The notes under the pieces were generated by a model that saw only the letters and a list, made by a program, of their open reading frames with translations, was not told the DNA's origin and did not search any database. DNA of 64,000 bases from Lunularia cruciata (lineage: Eukaryota; Streptophyta; Marchantiopsida; Lunulariales; Lunulariaceae), in assembly GCA_948567375.1 (NCBI GenBank), contig OX419760.1, forward strand, positions 20,336,001 to 20,400,000, in the 5' to 3' direction. Every line of letters begins with the position of its first letter. The stretch's first letter is position 1. Made by a program: the position numbers and the translations under genes. This document shows positions 30,596 through 41,270 of the stretch, one piece after another.

Positions 30596-32845
30596 CTACT
30601 GGACAACCAGAGCTCTCTTCTTTTTCTTGTGAGGTCTTTCTTCAGGAGTCTGGATCTCCTCCATCCCTTTCCTCTTCTTATGTTTGTGACCATTTGGCTC
30701 TTTGGATATCATCCCTTGCGCTGTCACCTTTTCTTCGATAGATCGGATGGGCTCCACCTTCAGTGGCTCGGCATCCTCCTTTTGCCTGCAGCCATCAGGG
30801 TTTTCGTGTGAATCAGACAAATGCGCTTCCTTTTTGGGAGTGTTCTGCTTTCTGCCACCATCGTTTAAAGACCAGGTTGTTGCAACACACTTTCATGGGT
30901 TTGTTAGAATCTTCAGATTTTATACAGTAAGGGAAAGTGCAGCGAGCTAAGCGATACTTTCATTTCCGTCTTGTCTGCAGAAAATGACCAAATAGTCGAC
31001 AATTAACAAGTAGCAGTAGTGTGCTGACCTGTCTTTCGTGCCCTTGGCTTTCTTCCTTGTCGTCATAGCAGGCAGTTCCATCCAATTCAAACAACCAGTC
31101 CTCCTGTCCGCTAGAGATCCACATAGATCAATTATATGTTCTGTTTCCTGCAGACTGTTACAAGTCTGAAAAGTTATGAACCTCCGAAACGGAGCACGCT
31201 ATAAAATGCAAATCCCCCTTGGTGAAAATTTACCATCAGGCAAGCTGTCTATCTGTCACTTTGAACCACAAAGGTAAGCCACATACTACATTTTTTTCAC
31301 GATGGGAAGGCGAGACAAAGAAGTGACCTTTTAACAGAAAATCTGATTATACTTCCAAGTCGTATCGAGTGTCTTTCGTCGGTTTCACTCACCCATTCTC
31401 GACCCTGGAGCTGCAAAAGGAGGAATAGAACATTAAATCGTGATCTAACAGTAAGGTGTAAAGGTGAACCGTATTTCGAGCTTTCAGAAGAGAGAAAAAC
31501 ACACCGATTCGTCATAATAGAGATCTTCGCGAATATCGCTAACACCAATGGCAGCATTGAAAAGTCCCAACACAACAACTCCAACGTAATCTTTCTCGAT
31601 CTTGTTCACCTTTCCCTCTGCTCCAACAGAGGTTATGTCAGCCTTAAAATTGCACAAATTCAGAACATTTCAATCAACGCAACAATGTACTTCCAAGTTG
31701 ACATATACTTCAAGACATAAGTATTCCTTACTAAACGTACACAGGGAAATGACGGCATTTGGATATTGCCACCTAACAGAAGAACACTGAAACCTTCTAC
31801 GAGTCCATTCATACATGCTCAGCGACGAAATCTCCAATTTTACAATTTGAGACACATTGGTTATGCATTTACATGGAGGTCCGGATTGCAGAAGAATACG
31901 AATCATGAGAGTAAAACGAGCCTTTCGATCATGTTCCTGTAACGAGATTTGCCCCGGGTTTTCGACATTGCTTCGATCACGAATAGCATGTATGATAACC
32001 AGTCGATTATGACAAAGAAATCTCTAGTAAACTTTTCCAAGAACACAAGTTTAAAATTTAAAGAAAGGGTCTTTCAGCTCAAACCGACTTCTATGTCCAG
32101 TTCCCTGACCAGATACGAATCCCAATCCAGTTTCCCATGGCATCTCTATTCTGATTCATCAACTCTTCGTTCTACCGAGACCTAACATACTTGCTAACTT
32201 GCACATACAGCTAAAAGGCAAGACGCCTGAACCGCTTCAATGAGACGTCGAGAAACAGCTTCTTTCCAGACACATGTGCTTCGGAAGGAAGTTTTGGCCG
32301 GCTTTCAAGGCTGGCATTTGTTGTAGACAGAGGAGACACATACCTATAAACATTCCGGGTAAAGGGGAGAAGATAAGCAACTTTGCTGTCAAGTTCACAT
32401 GAAAGTACGGTGTGAGTCCGGCAAGAATCCTTGCAGATTGCCCGATGATTCTAGGTTTCAAATATCCCAGGATTACACCTTCGAACTCCTCATTATACCT
32501 GGTGGCCACCAACAATACCCCCAAAACTACCTTCAGATCTCAGACGTGCCCGGCACCTACCGTGTAAGATAATCGAAACGTAACCGTGAAATTAAACATC
32601 TTTTTGTACTTGACAGCTGATCTTAACTTGCAACAAAACTTCTCGATTTGAACAGCAGAAGTTCCTTCCACTCGACAGCCACTGCTGCATTGTCTCGTCT
32701 AAGTCTCTTAACAAGCTAAACTACTTCAAACATACTTGAGAAGAAGGGAATTCAGAATCTCGTGCACTCCTTGCTTTACATTGGCCGCCCGAGATGGATG
32801 CAGAAAGACTCCGATTTTTGCATTCACTAAAGTCATCCCCTCCAT
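30596..32845 (-). CDS. RPA43: DNA-directed RNA polymerase I subunit RPA43, six exons
   Basis: It encodes the Pol I stalk subunit (Rpb7/A43 family), which acts in nucleolar rRNA transcription and, by family knowledge, in contact with Rrn3/TIF-IA. Exons on the minus strand are 32845-32736, 32498-32344, 31617-31505, 31410-31328, 31154-31029 and 30851-30596. Every intron is GT-AG, phases agree, and the total is 843 nt (280 aa plus TAG). The start MEGMTLVNAKIGVFLHPSRA resembles the MEG-type start of plant homologues. The N-terminal domain continues with KYNEEFEGVILGY and LAGLTPYFHVNLTAKLLIFSP (split here as LAGLTPYFHVN and LTAKLLIFSP). The OB/S1-like domain has EGKVNKIEKDYVGVVVLGLF, NAAIGVSDIREDL, RLGSIIRFSVKS and IIDLCGSL. 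The tail is Lys-rich (HKHKKRKG, HKKKKR), a likely nuclear/nucleolar signal. No lesions were seen. Exon ends were chosen by phase and homology pattern. Confidence 0.87.
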
Positions 32846-33474
32846 CTCTTTTCGACAGGCTTCCGATCACGTCTGCATTTGCTTTCAGTGCACGCGTTAC
32901 ATTACAGCGTAGGAATAGGCCAAAACGTAAGGTCTGCGAGCAAGTTTGTGAAGGGCTACTCGCCCTAAGTTTGCTGGCGTGAGGTACGCACGCTAGTTCT
33001 AATCTATCCATCACGCTATACTTCGTTTGCGGCTTCGTCCTTAGCGGCACCGAATTCTGGTGTTCCGGTGGACGGACGGAGGGGAGTTCGGCATGCATGC
33101 AGACAGACGAACGGGCATTCAACATCCGTACGCAGGACAGACTGACGGAGCCGACGAGAATAGAGCCCAGCCTCAGAATGTCTACGGTGTGAGGGCTTGA
33201 CGTGGTAGCGGCAGTGGAGATCATCGAGCAATTTGACACCGTTAAAGAGAGAGCTCGCGCAATGCGCTGCTAGAGTGTGGTTGGGTGAGGTCGATAACGG
33301 CTCGAGTTTTTAAGATACTGATTGCTGTGGGAAATGTGGCGCGATTTCGATGATTTATTCCGGCGCGACCGACCAGAGCAGGAAGGAAGCTGCTTCCGTT
33401 GTTTGTTGCGCAGCGGGAGGTTCGAAGACAGGGCGTATCTCTGGTGTGGACTTTGGTAGATCGGTGGAGATTGA
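32846..33474. promoter_or_regulatory. Shared head-to-head upstream region of RPA43 and the AQR remnant
   Basis: About 630 bp separate the RPA43 start codon (minus) from the first AQR-like exon (plus). The region is CpG-rich, and a CATGCATG palindrome (RY-type element) lies at 33092-33099. No clear TATA box was seen, as is usual for housekeeping genes. A bidirectional promoter is inferred from gene arrangement only. Confidence 0.5.
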
Positions 33475-35132
33475 AGGAGAGGGAAGTCTAAATGGCGGCG
33501 GTTCCTCAAGGCCAAAATTCCCGAGTATGCGACCCCAACGATAGTTCCTTTGCCGGAGACTTTAGAAAAATCTGTAGAGCAGAAGCTTGGACCGATGCCT
33601 GGCAAGGCAATTACGCTTAATGAGATTCAGCGTGATAAAATTACGAAAATTGCAGAGGCGAACTGGTCGGTTACCAAAGGTGACAAGTCGAAGCCGCTGT
33701 TCAATGCGAAGCTGGTGGCTGACATATACAGGACAGGACGGAATTTACTCTCACCAGTGGGAACAAGACTGTACCGCTGCAGCGAGTTATGGTCCTGGAG
33801 TTATTAGCCAGTGTCTAGAAAATTATTTGTGGCCGAATTTCGACCCGGTTACAGCTGCATTCGAGCATGTTTGTCTATATAATCCTGATGGTCAACGAGA
33901 AGGTGAGTTTCCAACAGTGTCTCCCAGTTTGGTAGAGAATTATTTAGTCTCCTCAAAGTGGAGCAAATCATTCGTGGAACCTGTCACTCAGCTGAATGTG
34001 CAAATTCACAGTCACTGAGTGATCACGATTTTCACACTGCTTATAACAAGATCGATTTCAACGTAACCGGGGGCCATGAGACAGGTGTTAGTTCTCATAT
34101 CGCATCATAACTGTTAAAAAGAAGGGAAGATTATGTCTCAAAATTAGCGTCATTTTTTGCTAATACGTCCAGGATGTTAATGGGGCGTGGAGCAGTTTCG
34201 GGAGAACGTGCCGGCTTGGAGATGCTTTCATGACGGGGAGGATGTTTTTCCGGCGTTTTGCCAAAGAGTTTTTACCCTTGTTATTTTAATCAAATCTCAG
34301 TAGCCCAGCGTTTTCTGGCCCAGACAGATGTGAGCTTTTCTGCAAACCAAGAAAGCTTTTTCCGAGGTGGTTTTTGGCTGTTTTTGAAGCTTTCATGCGA
34401 AAGATTTAGTCGTTGAGCTCTCAATTACATACGAGGACAAAAAGTTATAACGGTTTCTTCTCAATATCAGGAGGAGCATGTTTGGAACATATAGGGGAGA
34501 AAACAAATTATCGTCTCTTCATGATACACTCTGTTTCCAGGTAAGGGAAGGTCACCCTTTTTCACAGCGACTTTGATGATGTGCTCTGGCTGAGCGAGCT
34601 TCATTTTCTCCATCCTACTTGTGTTTTTCAATTTTCCTGATACTTTCTGGCCGAACTTGGTTGTTTGATCTTTCTCTTGCAGTGTTTGGAGGATGAGATG
34701 GTCAGGCCTCCAGTCCTGGAGTTGGCACACTTCAAGCTATGAACAAATAAATATAAAGCCTGGAAGACCCAAAAAGTCAAAAGGCAGAAAACACAATACA
34801 AATCACATGCAATGTGTGCCTAGGAAAAATCCGAGGTCACCTGACCAATCTGTCTGTATGGCGCGCCCCCTTTCACCGGGTCACCTTCAGGTTGTCTTCT
34901 CTCTGGTTTATTTTGAAGTAGATGCTTGAGTAGCCTTTCCTGAGTAAGATCCTTGAATTGTGCGACTTATGTTTCCCAAGTTGTGGCAGCCATTGACGAT
35001 GATGGTAAGTTCGGTTACTATATAGACAGCTGCGTCTGTGACACAATTTTCAGATGGAATTTTCCTCGCATCCACAAGTTTTAGTCCTGTGGAAGAATTT
35101 CTTGAGGAAGGAAGCAAAGCTAGCGAGGAAAG
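33475..35132 (+). pseudogene. AQR: Decayed Aquarius (intron-binding spliceosomal helicase) N-terminal exons
   Basis: Aquarius/IBP160 (EMB2765 in Arabidopsis) is a large intron-binding helicase of the spliceosome. Four exon-like blocks follow the order of its N-terminus. (1) 33475-33902 has FLKAKIPEYA, AITLNEIQRDKITKIAEANW, TVPLQRVMVLEL, LENYLWPNFDP and LMVNEK before a GTGAGT donor. (2) 34196 to about 34276, after CAG, has FRENVPAWRCFHDGEDVFPAF. (3) From 34683, after a pyrimidine-rich acceptor, it has CLEDEM and GLQSWSWH. (4) 35054-35132, after TTTTCAG, has MEFSSHP...LWKNFLRKEAKLARK. Exon 1 needs at least three frame changes (after ADIY, after VMVLEL, and after FEHV) and no good ATG precedes it. 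A LINE 3' end lies at the end of exon 3. The helicase part is absent from the window. Confidence 0.8.
34741..34857 (-). mobile_element. Solo LINE 3' end next to AQR exon 3
   Basis: Minus-strand family 3' UTR: aataaatataaagcctggaa, then the GACCC...GTC core and 'cacaatacaaatcacatg', up to the 'ctgaccaatctgt' segment near the ORF2 stop. It starts a few bases after the AQR-like 'GLQSWSWH' coding block, so it disrupts that exon. It is more diverged than the copies in the left third of the window. Confidence 0.85.
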
Positions 35133-35306
35133 GTGGTACCGGCGTCCATGATCCTCATCAAGAGTTGTAAGATTCGAGACTCTCAAGATTGGGGAGGGCG
35201 TTTAGGATTAAAGTTCCAGTTGTAGAGTATTTTAGTGTGCTCATTTAGTGTGTTAATCCTTCTTCCCAAAATAGGTTAAACCCCAATTTTCTAATACAAA
35301 CTGAGG

Positions 35307-35327
35307 TTTAGGGCTAGGGTTTAGGGT
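35307..35327 (+). repeat. Interstitial telomere-type motif
   Basis: TTTAGGG-CTAGGG-TTTAGGG is about three units of the plant telomere repeat, with one variant. Short telo-boxes also occur in plant promoters and 5' UTRs of translation and ribosome genes. The function here is unknown. Confidence 0.8.
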
Positions 35328-35619
35328 TGCGTGGAGATGAGTTGCGTTCCATGTTAGACAATTCAATTAAACACCGAATTTGTCCTATTGTCCTGATTAG
35401 AACCTCAAACGCGATTCTTTTGGGTGAACGGTCTCGTGTTTGAGCACTGAGCACTGAAAATTCGTCCGTATACTTGCATATCAGCATACTGTTTCGTTGC
35501 TATCTAACTTCATCATATTTGGGTACTTGAGAGCTCAAAGAGTGTACGCTAAGCCTAAATCCGATGATGAGAACGTGTAGCAAATTTACCGCCAACGCGT
35601 ATCGGTAAAATTGTAGCAG

Positions 35620-35945
35620 GTGTTAGGTTGTAGAATATTGTGTGAAAGAACAGCGCAACGTTGATGGCCAAGTGAAGACCCGGGAGTTGTCAACATCAAC
35701 AGGCCAAGCAACTTGCAATTGTATAGCTAAGATTGAGAATTGCACGTGGTGTTATGTCGCAGAATATTGAAAGAAAGAACAGCTTAAAGTGTTCTGTCGG
35801 ATAATATTGAGAGAAAGAACAATTTAAAGATGATTTAAAGTTGATGATTACTTGAACGTGTTATGCCAGAGAATATTGAAAGAAAGAACAGCTTAAAGTG
35901 TTATGTCGACGAATATTTAGAGAAAGAACAGCTTAAAGTTGATGA
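35620..35945. repeat. Degenerate tandem repeat with 'agaatattgaaagaaagaac' core
   Basis: The phrase '(g)aatattgagagaaagaaca' followed by 'gcttaaag' recurs at about 35630, 35761, 35806, 35871 and 35911. Between copies lie 'tgttatgtcg' or 'ttgatgattac' segments, giving spacings of about 40-65 bp. Units are imperfect and unevenly spaced. Confidence 0.8.
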
Positions 35946-36840
35946 TCACGAGAATGCTGCGGGGGTTAGCTGTGAATGAATACAACTGTGCATCAACTAA
36001 AGTCACTGCAAATTTTGTTCAATTCTTCCATGGTTCAACCTGTCTCCTGCGTTCATGTTCATTCAATGAAGACGTGTGAATAACAAGAAATACGCACCTC
36101 GAGTTTCATGCTTAAGCAAGAGTAGGGAATACTTGACACCCTCGTCTACTGGGAATCTCATTTCCACCTTCGAACAGGGTTACAAGCAGAAGAGGGCAGC
36201 TTCATGGTGGATAGGAGGTACTGTGTAGATCAAGTTAAAACAAAAGAGACAATTTGGATCATGGTTTTGCAAAAACCTTGAACATTCTACAGTGTGCCAT
36301 CTTGTAAGTCTCGCAGGGGACCTGGTTTTCCACTACCATAGTGATTGGATACGCGTTCCCATAACTTCGAGATGTGAGTCCACGCTACAGGCGTTCAAAT
36401 AGATCATTTACATCAATATTGTAGCTCTGTTTTACTGTGTCTTCCTCGTCCGGACTAAGATTACAGAGAAGTGTGCGACTACCGCAGATACCACGATTGG
36501 GTATGCGATAGAGGACAAGCGAAATTTGTTAATCAACTCCCGAGTTGAGAGCGGCATGAATTATAGACCAAATATTAGAGTTCTTTGAGAAGTTAAGGTC
36601 GATGTAATCTAATTATTTATCTTTTTAAACTTTGGAGCCAAATCTAGATCTCTACTTAGCTTTTCCGTGCTATCCATTACTAAAACCCCTTTCAACTTAT
36701 ATGGTCAGCTATCCATTACCAAAACCCCTCGATTTTATATGGCTTTTAAGGATTTTTGAAACGTGGATCAATCTAACTTTAATGTGGAAGTGGGCACAAG
36801 TATTTGTTTTGGTGACAGCGAGTTTATTTGATGACACGGT

Positions 36841-37027
36841 CCATTGAATAATTCATCTGCTACTCACAAGAATGATCACACAAAAAAAAAAAAAGAACCA
36901 AAGAAAATAATGTTTGTTAGAAAAGTGAATTGTCCATTGAATAATTCATCTGCTACTCACAAGAATGATCACACAAAAAACAAAAAAGAACCAAAGAAAA
37001 TAATGTTTGTTAGAAAAGTGAATTGTC
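36841..37027. repeat. Two 93-bp tandem units
   Basis: The unit from ccattgaataattcatctgc to 'aaaagtgaattgt' occurs at 36841-36933 and 36934-37027. Copies differ mainly in the length of an internal A-run. It sits just upstream of the full-length LINE at 37052. Confidence 0.94.
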
Positions 37028-37107
37028 CAGACATAGGAGTCCTACTTTAGTTTTGGTGTTGGAAGTAAAACTTCCAGGTTGACTGTGAATGATAAGTGAT
37101 TGGCACA

Positions 37108-37946
37108 CTGGAGGAGTCCAAGATGGTGAAAGACATTGTTGATATAGCCATGAAGCAACAACAATTAGCTGAAATGTATAGGAAAGCAAATGATTTCCAC
37201 AAGGACCTTAGAAGTTTCATGGCAGCTATGTCCCAATGCATGAGTACTCTCATGACTGATATTGAATTTGTAAAGGTTGAGATAAATAGTGTAAAAGAGT
37301 CTTTGAACCTAGTCAACCAAGAGATTCAAGATCTCAAGAAGAGTTCTATCTCTCTGTTAACATCAACCAAGGGGATGGTTGATGCTACCGAGAAAGTTGT
37401 TTCCTTGGGAGCACAAGCCAACAACATTGCTACACAAGGCGGAGGGCTCCAACAGATTGTGGACACATTAGAAGTGAAGATGAAGTCTTATGCTGAAGCT
37501 ACTAAGGTGGCTCAAATCTCTTACTTGCAAGAGCATGAGGTTGAGAAGGAGAACCAATTGGTGAGAATGAAGAACTTGAGGATTTCAGGTTTGCCAGAGA
37601 GTGAGAAAGAAGACACAAAGGCCATAGTGTGTGAGTTTATTGCTGATTCTTTGATAGTCCATGATCCTCAGATTTTGCAAGCATATAGATTGGGACAACA
37701 AGGTGCACAACCAAGAAGCATTTTGGTGAGGTTGGCTCCGAAACTCAAAGGAATGCATTGATGGATAACAAGGCTATACTGAAGGGGTGGCGTATCTGGT
37801 TGGACCCTGATCTCACACCTCTCCAATTGCAAGCAAAGAAGGGAGAATTAGCAAAAGTGAAGGAGGCTCAACAAGCGGGTTTTGTTGCATTCTTGAGAGA
37901 CAATAGAGTTGTGATCACCCAAAGGAAGTTGTCAACTACCGCATAG
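37108..37946 (+). pseudogene. LINE ORF1, start codon changed and one frameshift
   Basis: The family ATG is CTG here (37108-37110). The coding sequence then runs without nonsense through the N-terminal helix (MVKDIVDIAMKQQQLAEMYR), the coiled-coil region, and the RRM-like part (LRISGLPESEKEDTK, QILQAYRLGQQGAQ). A missing T near 37733 (gaggttggc versus gaggtttggc) shifts the frame. The C-terminal domain (AILKGWRIWLDPDLTPLQ) ends at TAG 37944-37946, in frame with ORF2. The absence of nonsense codons elsewhere makes this the most readable ORF1 of the main subfamily. Confidence 0.9.
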
Positions 37947-40900
37947 CAATTCCAGACCCTTAGAGTGTTGTTTTCGAATGTTCATGGTCTCACACATACC
38001 AAGTACTCAAGCGCTAAACCTGTGTGGGATGATGCTGATCTGATCAATCTTGTGGAGACATGGGAACATGAAGGAAACACCATTCAAGACATTGAAGGTT
38101 TCACTCTTGTCGTTTCAAGTTGGAACAAGCGAAGGCAACACAGAGGAAGGGGCTTTGAAGGTATTGCTACTTACGTCAGATTTGGCTTTGAAAAATCAGT
38201 CTCTTTGATAGGCCAAGATTCAAGTGGACAATACCAACGGCTAAGGATTGGAGGAGTTGCTACACCTTGCTTCCTTGCTTTTTGTTACTTTGCCCCATTG
38301 ACATCACCAATCTATTCAAGCAGATCTCTCAACACCATGCAGCCTTTCCACTCCTTGACAAAGGATGTGTTGGAATTTCAAAGTAAAGGTGCAGTACTTG
38401 TTCTTGGTGATTTCAATGCTAGGATCCAAGCCTCCCAAATCCCTGAGTTTAGTGACCTTGAGAATGACACTTTCCATAGCTTGATAGATCATTCTAGTGC
38501 TTGGTCTTGCTCTTCCAAGGATCTCATATCCAACTCCATGAGTGAGCACTTTTTGAGCTTTGGTACCAATTGTAGCTTGAAGATCTTGAATGGCCTTTCT
38601 CAATTTCTAGAAACTTGTAAGAGCACATGCTTTGCTTCTGGTGGATCCAGCACTGTAGATTATATGCTCACTTCATCCAGTGATATACACATTGTCTCAG
38701 ATTTTGTTGTTTTAGATCCTCAACCTAAATCTGACCATGCACCTCTATCTTGTGTCATCCTTCATTCTTGCATCAATAGAACCACATTACCTATTGACCA
38801 TGCCTTTTGAGGGAAACTCCGTCTAGATTTTCACAAGCAAGATCTGTACCAACAAGCTATCCATGAGAAATTGATCTCTATGGAGTGGAGTTCTGATTTT
38901 CAACAACGTAGTAATCAATTGGTTGAACTTCTTCAATCTACATTAACAACGAGGTTGTTTCCACAAGGTTCTCACAGGAAGAGACTTGGTCTCCCTTGCA
39001 ATAGGTGGTATGATGCTGATTGTAAAATGGCAAGGATCAAAGCTATAGATAGGTCTCTTGATCAGATTGCACAAAATCAAGCTTTTGTCTCTTATAGAAA
39101 GTTGGTGAAGTGCAAAAAGTGGGCATACTTGAGACTCAATGGGGTTGAATTGAGGAGCAATCCCAAGGCTTTATGGAAGAATGTAACCATCAGACCTCCA
39201 TCTCCATCACTGGACCTGAATGAGCTTTGTGAATATGTGAAGGATCTGTACTTTTTCCCCGATGCTCCAAGCATGGCACCTTGCCTTGGATCTGCTCTCA
39301 CCATCTCTGAAGCTGATGTCAAGTACCAATTGAAGAAGTTGGCCAATGGTAAGGCTGAAGACCTTGCTGGGTTATGTGTTGAACTACTTAAGTGGGGTGG
39401 TAGCCATCTGATTCCAGTACTCACTTCTCTCTTGAATGAGGCAATCAGGTGTGGCTTTCCTGATAGATGGTGCTTCAAGAAGGTGATTCCTATTCACAAG
39501 TCTGGGCAGAGAGATATTGTCACCAATTACCAAACCATTCTAGTGGGTAGTATCTTTGCTAAGTTGTACGGTCAAATTTTGGAGTCTAGGTTGAGTACTT
39601 GGGCTGAAAAGTACAAAATTTGAGCTAAGTGCCAAGCTGGTGTCAGCTCAGGCTTTAGTACTTTGGATCATCTATTGGTACTCCATGTTTTGTGGTGGAA
39701 ATCTAAGGGTGTTAGGAGAGCTCTCTATGTTGCATTTATTGATTTCAAGAAGGCCTTTGATAAGGTGCTTAGGAAATCACTAAGTGAAAGACTCATGGAA
39801 GTTGGTGTTTCAACGGATCTGATTGGTGCTATCTCTAGACTCTATGAAAAAGTGGTTGTGAGACTTTCATCTTTGAGTTCTCAAGATGTCCTTAGCACAA
39901 TGGGTGTGATTCAAGGCTGCTCTCTATCTCCAACTCTATTTGGAATCTTCATCGATGATCTGGAGAGACTACTCATGGAAGTTGGAGCTACTGGTGTACA
40001 TGTTGGCTCTTTGATGATACATGCACTCCTTTATGCAGATGATGTAGTGCTTCTCTCCACCAATCCATAGAGTTTACAGAAGCTGTTGGATTCTCTTCTC
40101 TTGTTTTGCAATCAAACAAAGATGGAGGTGAACCTTGACAAGTCCAAGGTGATGGTGGTGGGTTCTAAAGGTGTCACACCTTTCTTTTTTTATGGACAGC
40201 AATTGGAGCAGGTTTCTTCTTATAAGTACTTGGGCCTTGAGTTTTCTCATGACTATAGTTGGTCTACTTGTGTGAAGATGAGAATCAATGTAGGGTTTAG
40301 AGCTTTTTATTCACTCATGAACCGCTCTAGACTTGCTCATCTTACCACATGGGAGTTGAAGAAGGGGTTGTTCAGATCTCTTGTGCAGCCGGTGGTTCTC
40401 TATGGTGCTCAGATTTGGGGTCCAGGTACTAAGAAGACATGGTGGCAAAAGGTGGAGAAAGTTCAGAAATTGTTTTTGTGTGATGACCTTGGGGTGAGGA
40501 CTCAAACTCCCTATGTATTGTTGCTTGCTGAAACAAGGTTTTTGCCTCTTGAGGTTGAAGCTTTGTTTTTAGCTCTCACGTATGCCACTAAGGTGAGGTC
40601 CATGGAGCATGAGAGACTTCCCTACCAAGCATTTTGTGCCACTCTATTTGTTGGTTGGTATACAGATCTGATTGCATGGTCCACAAGGTGGAATGTTTAT
40701 GAGTGACATTGGAGATTGGAGCCTATTGCACTTTAAGAGGTGATCAAGGAGCAGTTCTTACTTTGCTTATGGCAGCAACCAGGTACCAAGATGGTGTTCT
40801 ATCAATAGTTTGTAAATCCTATGTTGGTGTATTGTGTATGGTGAGACTATCTCTTGGCTAGTATTTCTACTTCACTTAGACATGTTATTGCTCAATATAG

Positions 40901-41106
40901 AACTAGTTCTCATAGACTAGAAGTAGAACAAGGACGTTGGAAGCAGATAGAGCACTCCATGCAACTTTGCAAATTTTGTATTTTGAGCAAAGTTGAGGAT
41001 GAGCATCATGTGTTTGTTGATTGCCCTTGTTACATGCAGATCAAAGTTAGACATCAGATTACTTGTAGTGATTTCTCAACTCTCTTACAGGTTGAAGCTT
41101 TAGCGT
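37947..41106 (+). pseudogene. LINE ORF2 with several nonsense codons
   Basis: Endonuclease motifs are present (LFSNVHGL with Trp changed to Ser, LVETW, GDFNAR, VDYMLTS, SDHAPLSC). RT motifs are present too (FIDFKKAFDKV, GVIQGCSLSPTLFG, YADDVVLLS), as is the knuckle (CKFC...DEHHVF..CPCY). Stops occur at 38808-38810 (TGA), 39621-39623 (TGA), about 40068 (TAG), 40704-40706 (TGA), about 40734 (TAA) and near 40806 (TAG). The last stop is TAA at 41106-41108, earlier than in sister copies. Most breaks are single C-to-T or G-to-A changes, as expected for a methylated, decaying element. Confidence 0.88.
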
Positions 41107-41270
41107 AAGGGAAGTACATGACCGAGGTTAGTTTACATTGGACCAATTTGTTACAGATTGGTCAAATGCCCTAGGCCCTTGCCTAGGCTCACATTTCATG
41201 TGTTTGTATTGTGTTTTGAGCCTTTTGACTCTTTGGGTCTTTCGGCTTTATATTTCATTGTTTCATTGTT

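Larger units (their letters stand above)
35133..36840. other. Non-coding stretch downstream of the AQR remnant
   Basis: Apart from the telomere-type motif and the tandem repeat listed separately, no exon of AQR or another gene could be recognised. The sequence is of moderate GC and has no long ORF. 36005-36600 shows nothing I can assign. Confidence 0.5.
37052..41270 (+). mobile_element. Full-length L1-like LINE, second copy
   Basis: The 5' end (gttttggtgttggaag) is followed by leader, ORF1, TAG-CAA-TTC, ORF2, 3' UTR and tail (TTTCATTGTTTCATTG). More disabled than the 18578 copy. It shares the TGA sites at 9540 and 12981 with other copies, which defines a subfamily. Confidence 0.94.

Noticed and set aside
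32794-32982. Plus-strand ORF over RPA43 exon 1
   Set aside because: The minus strand carries a convincing A43 N-terminus with a correct donor; the plus ORF is its shadow.
32721-33239. Long 172-codon minus-strand ORF upstream of and across RPA43 exon 1
   Set aside because: It is in a different frame from the RPA43 coding sequence, has no recognisable domain and is probably a by-product of high CG content.
33550-33807. Reading exon 1 of the AQR-like region as one 85-codon ORF with a TTG start
   Set aside because: TTG is not a plausible plant start here. The conserved protein continues in other frames after about 33725, so the ORF end is a frameshift artefact.
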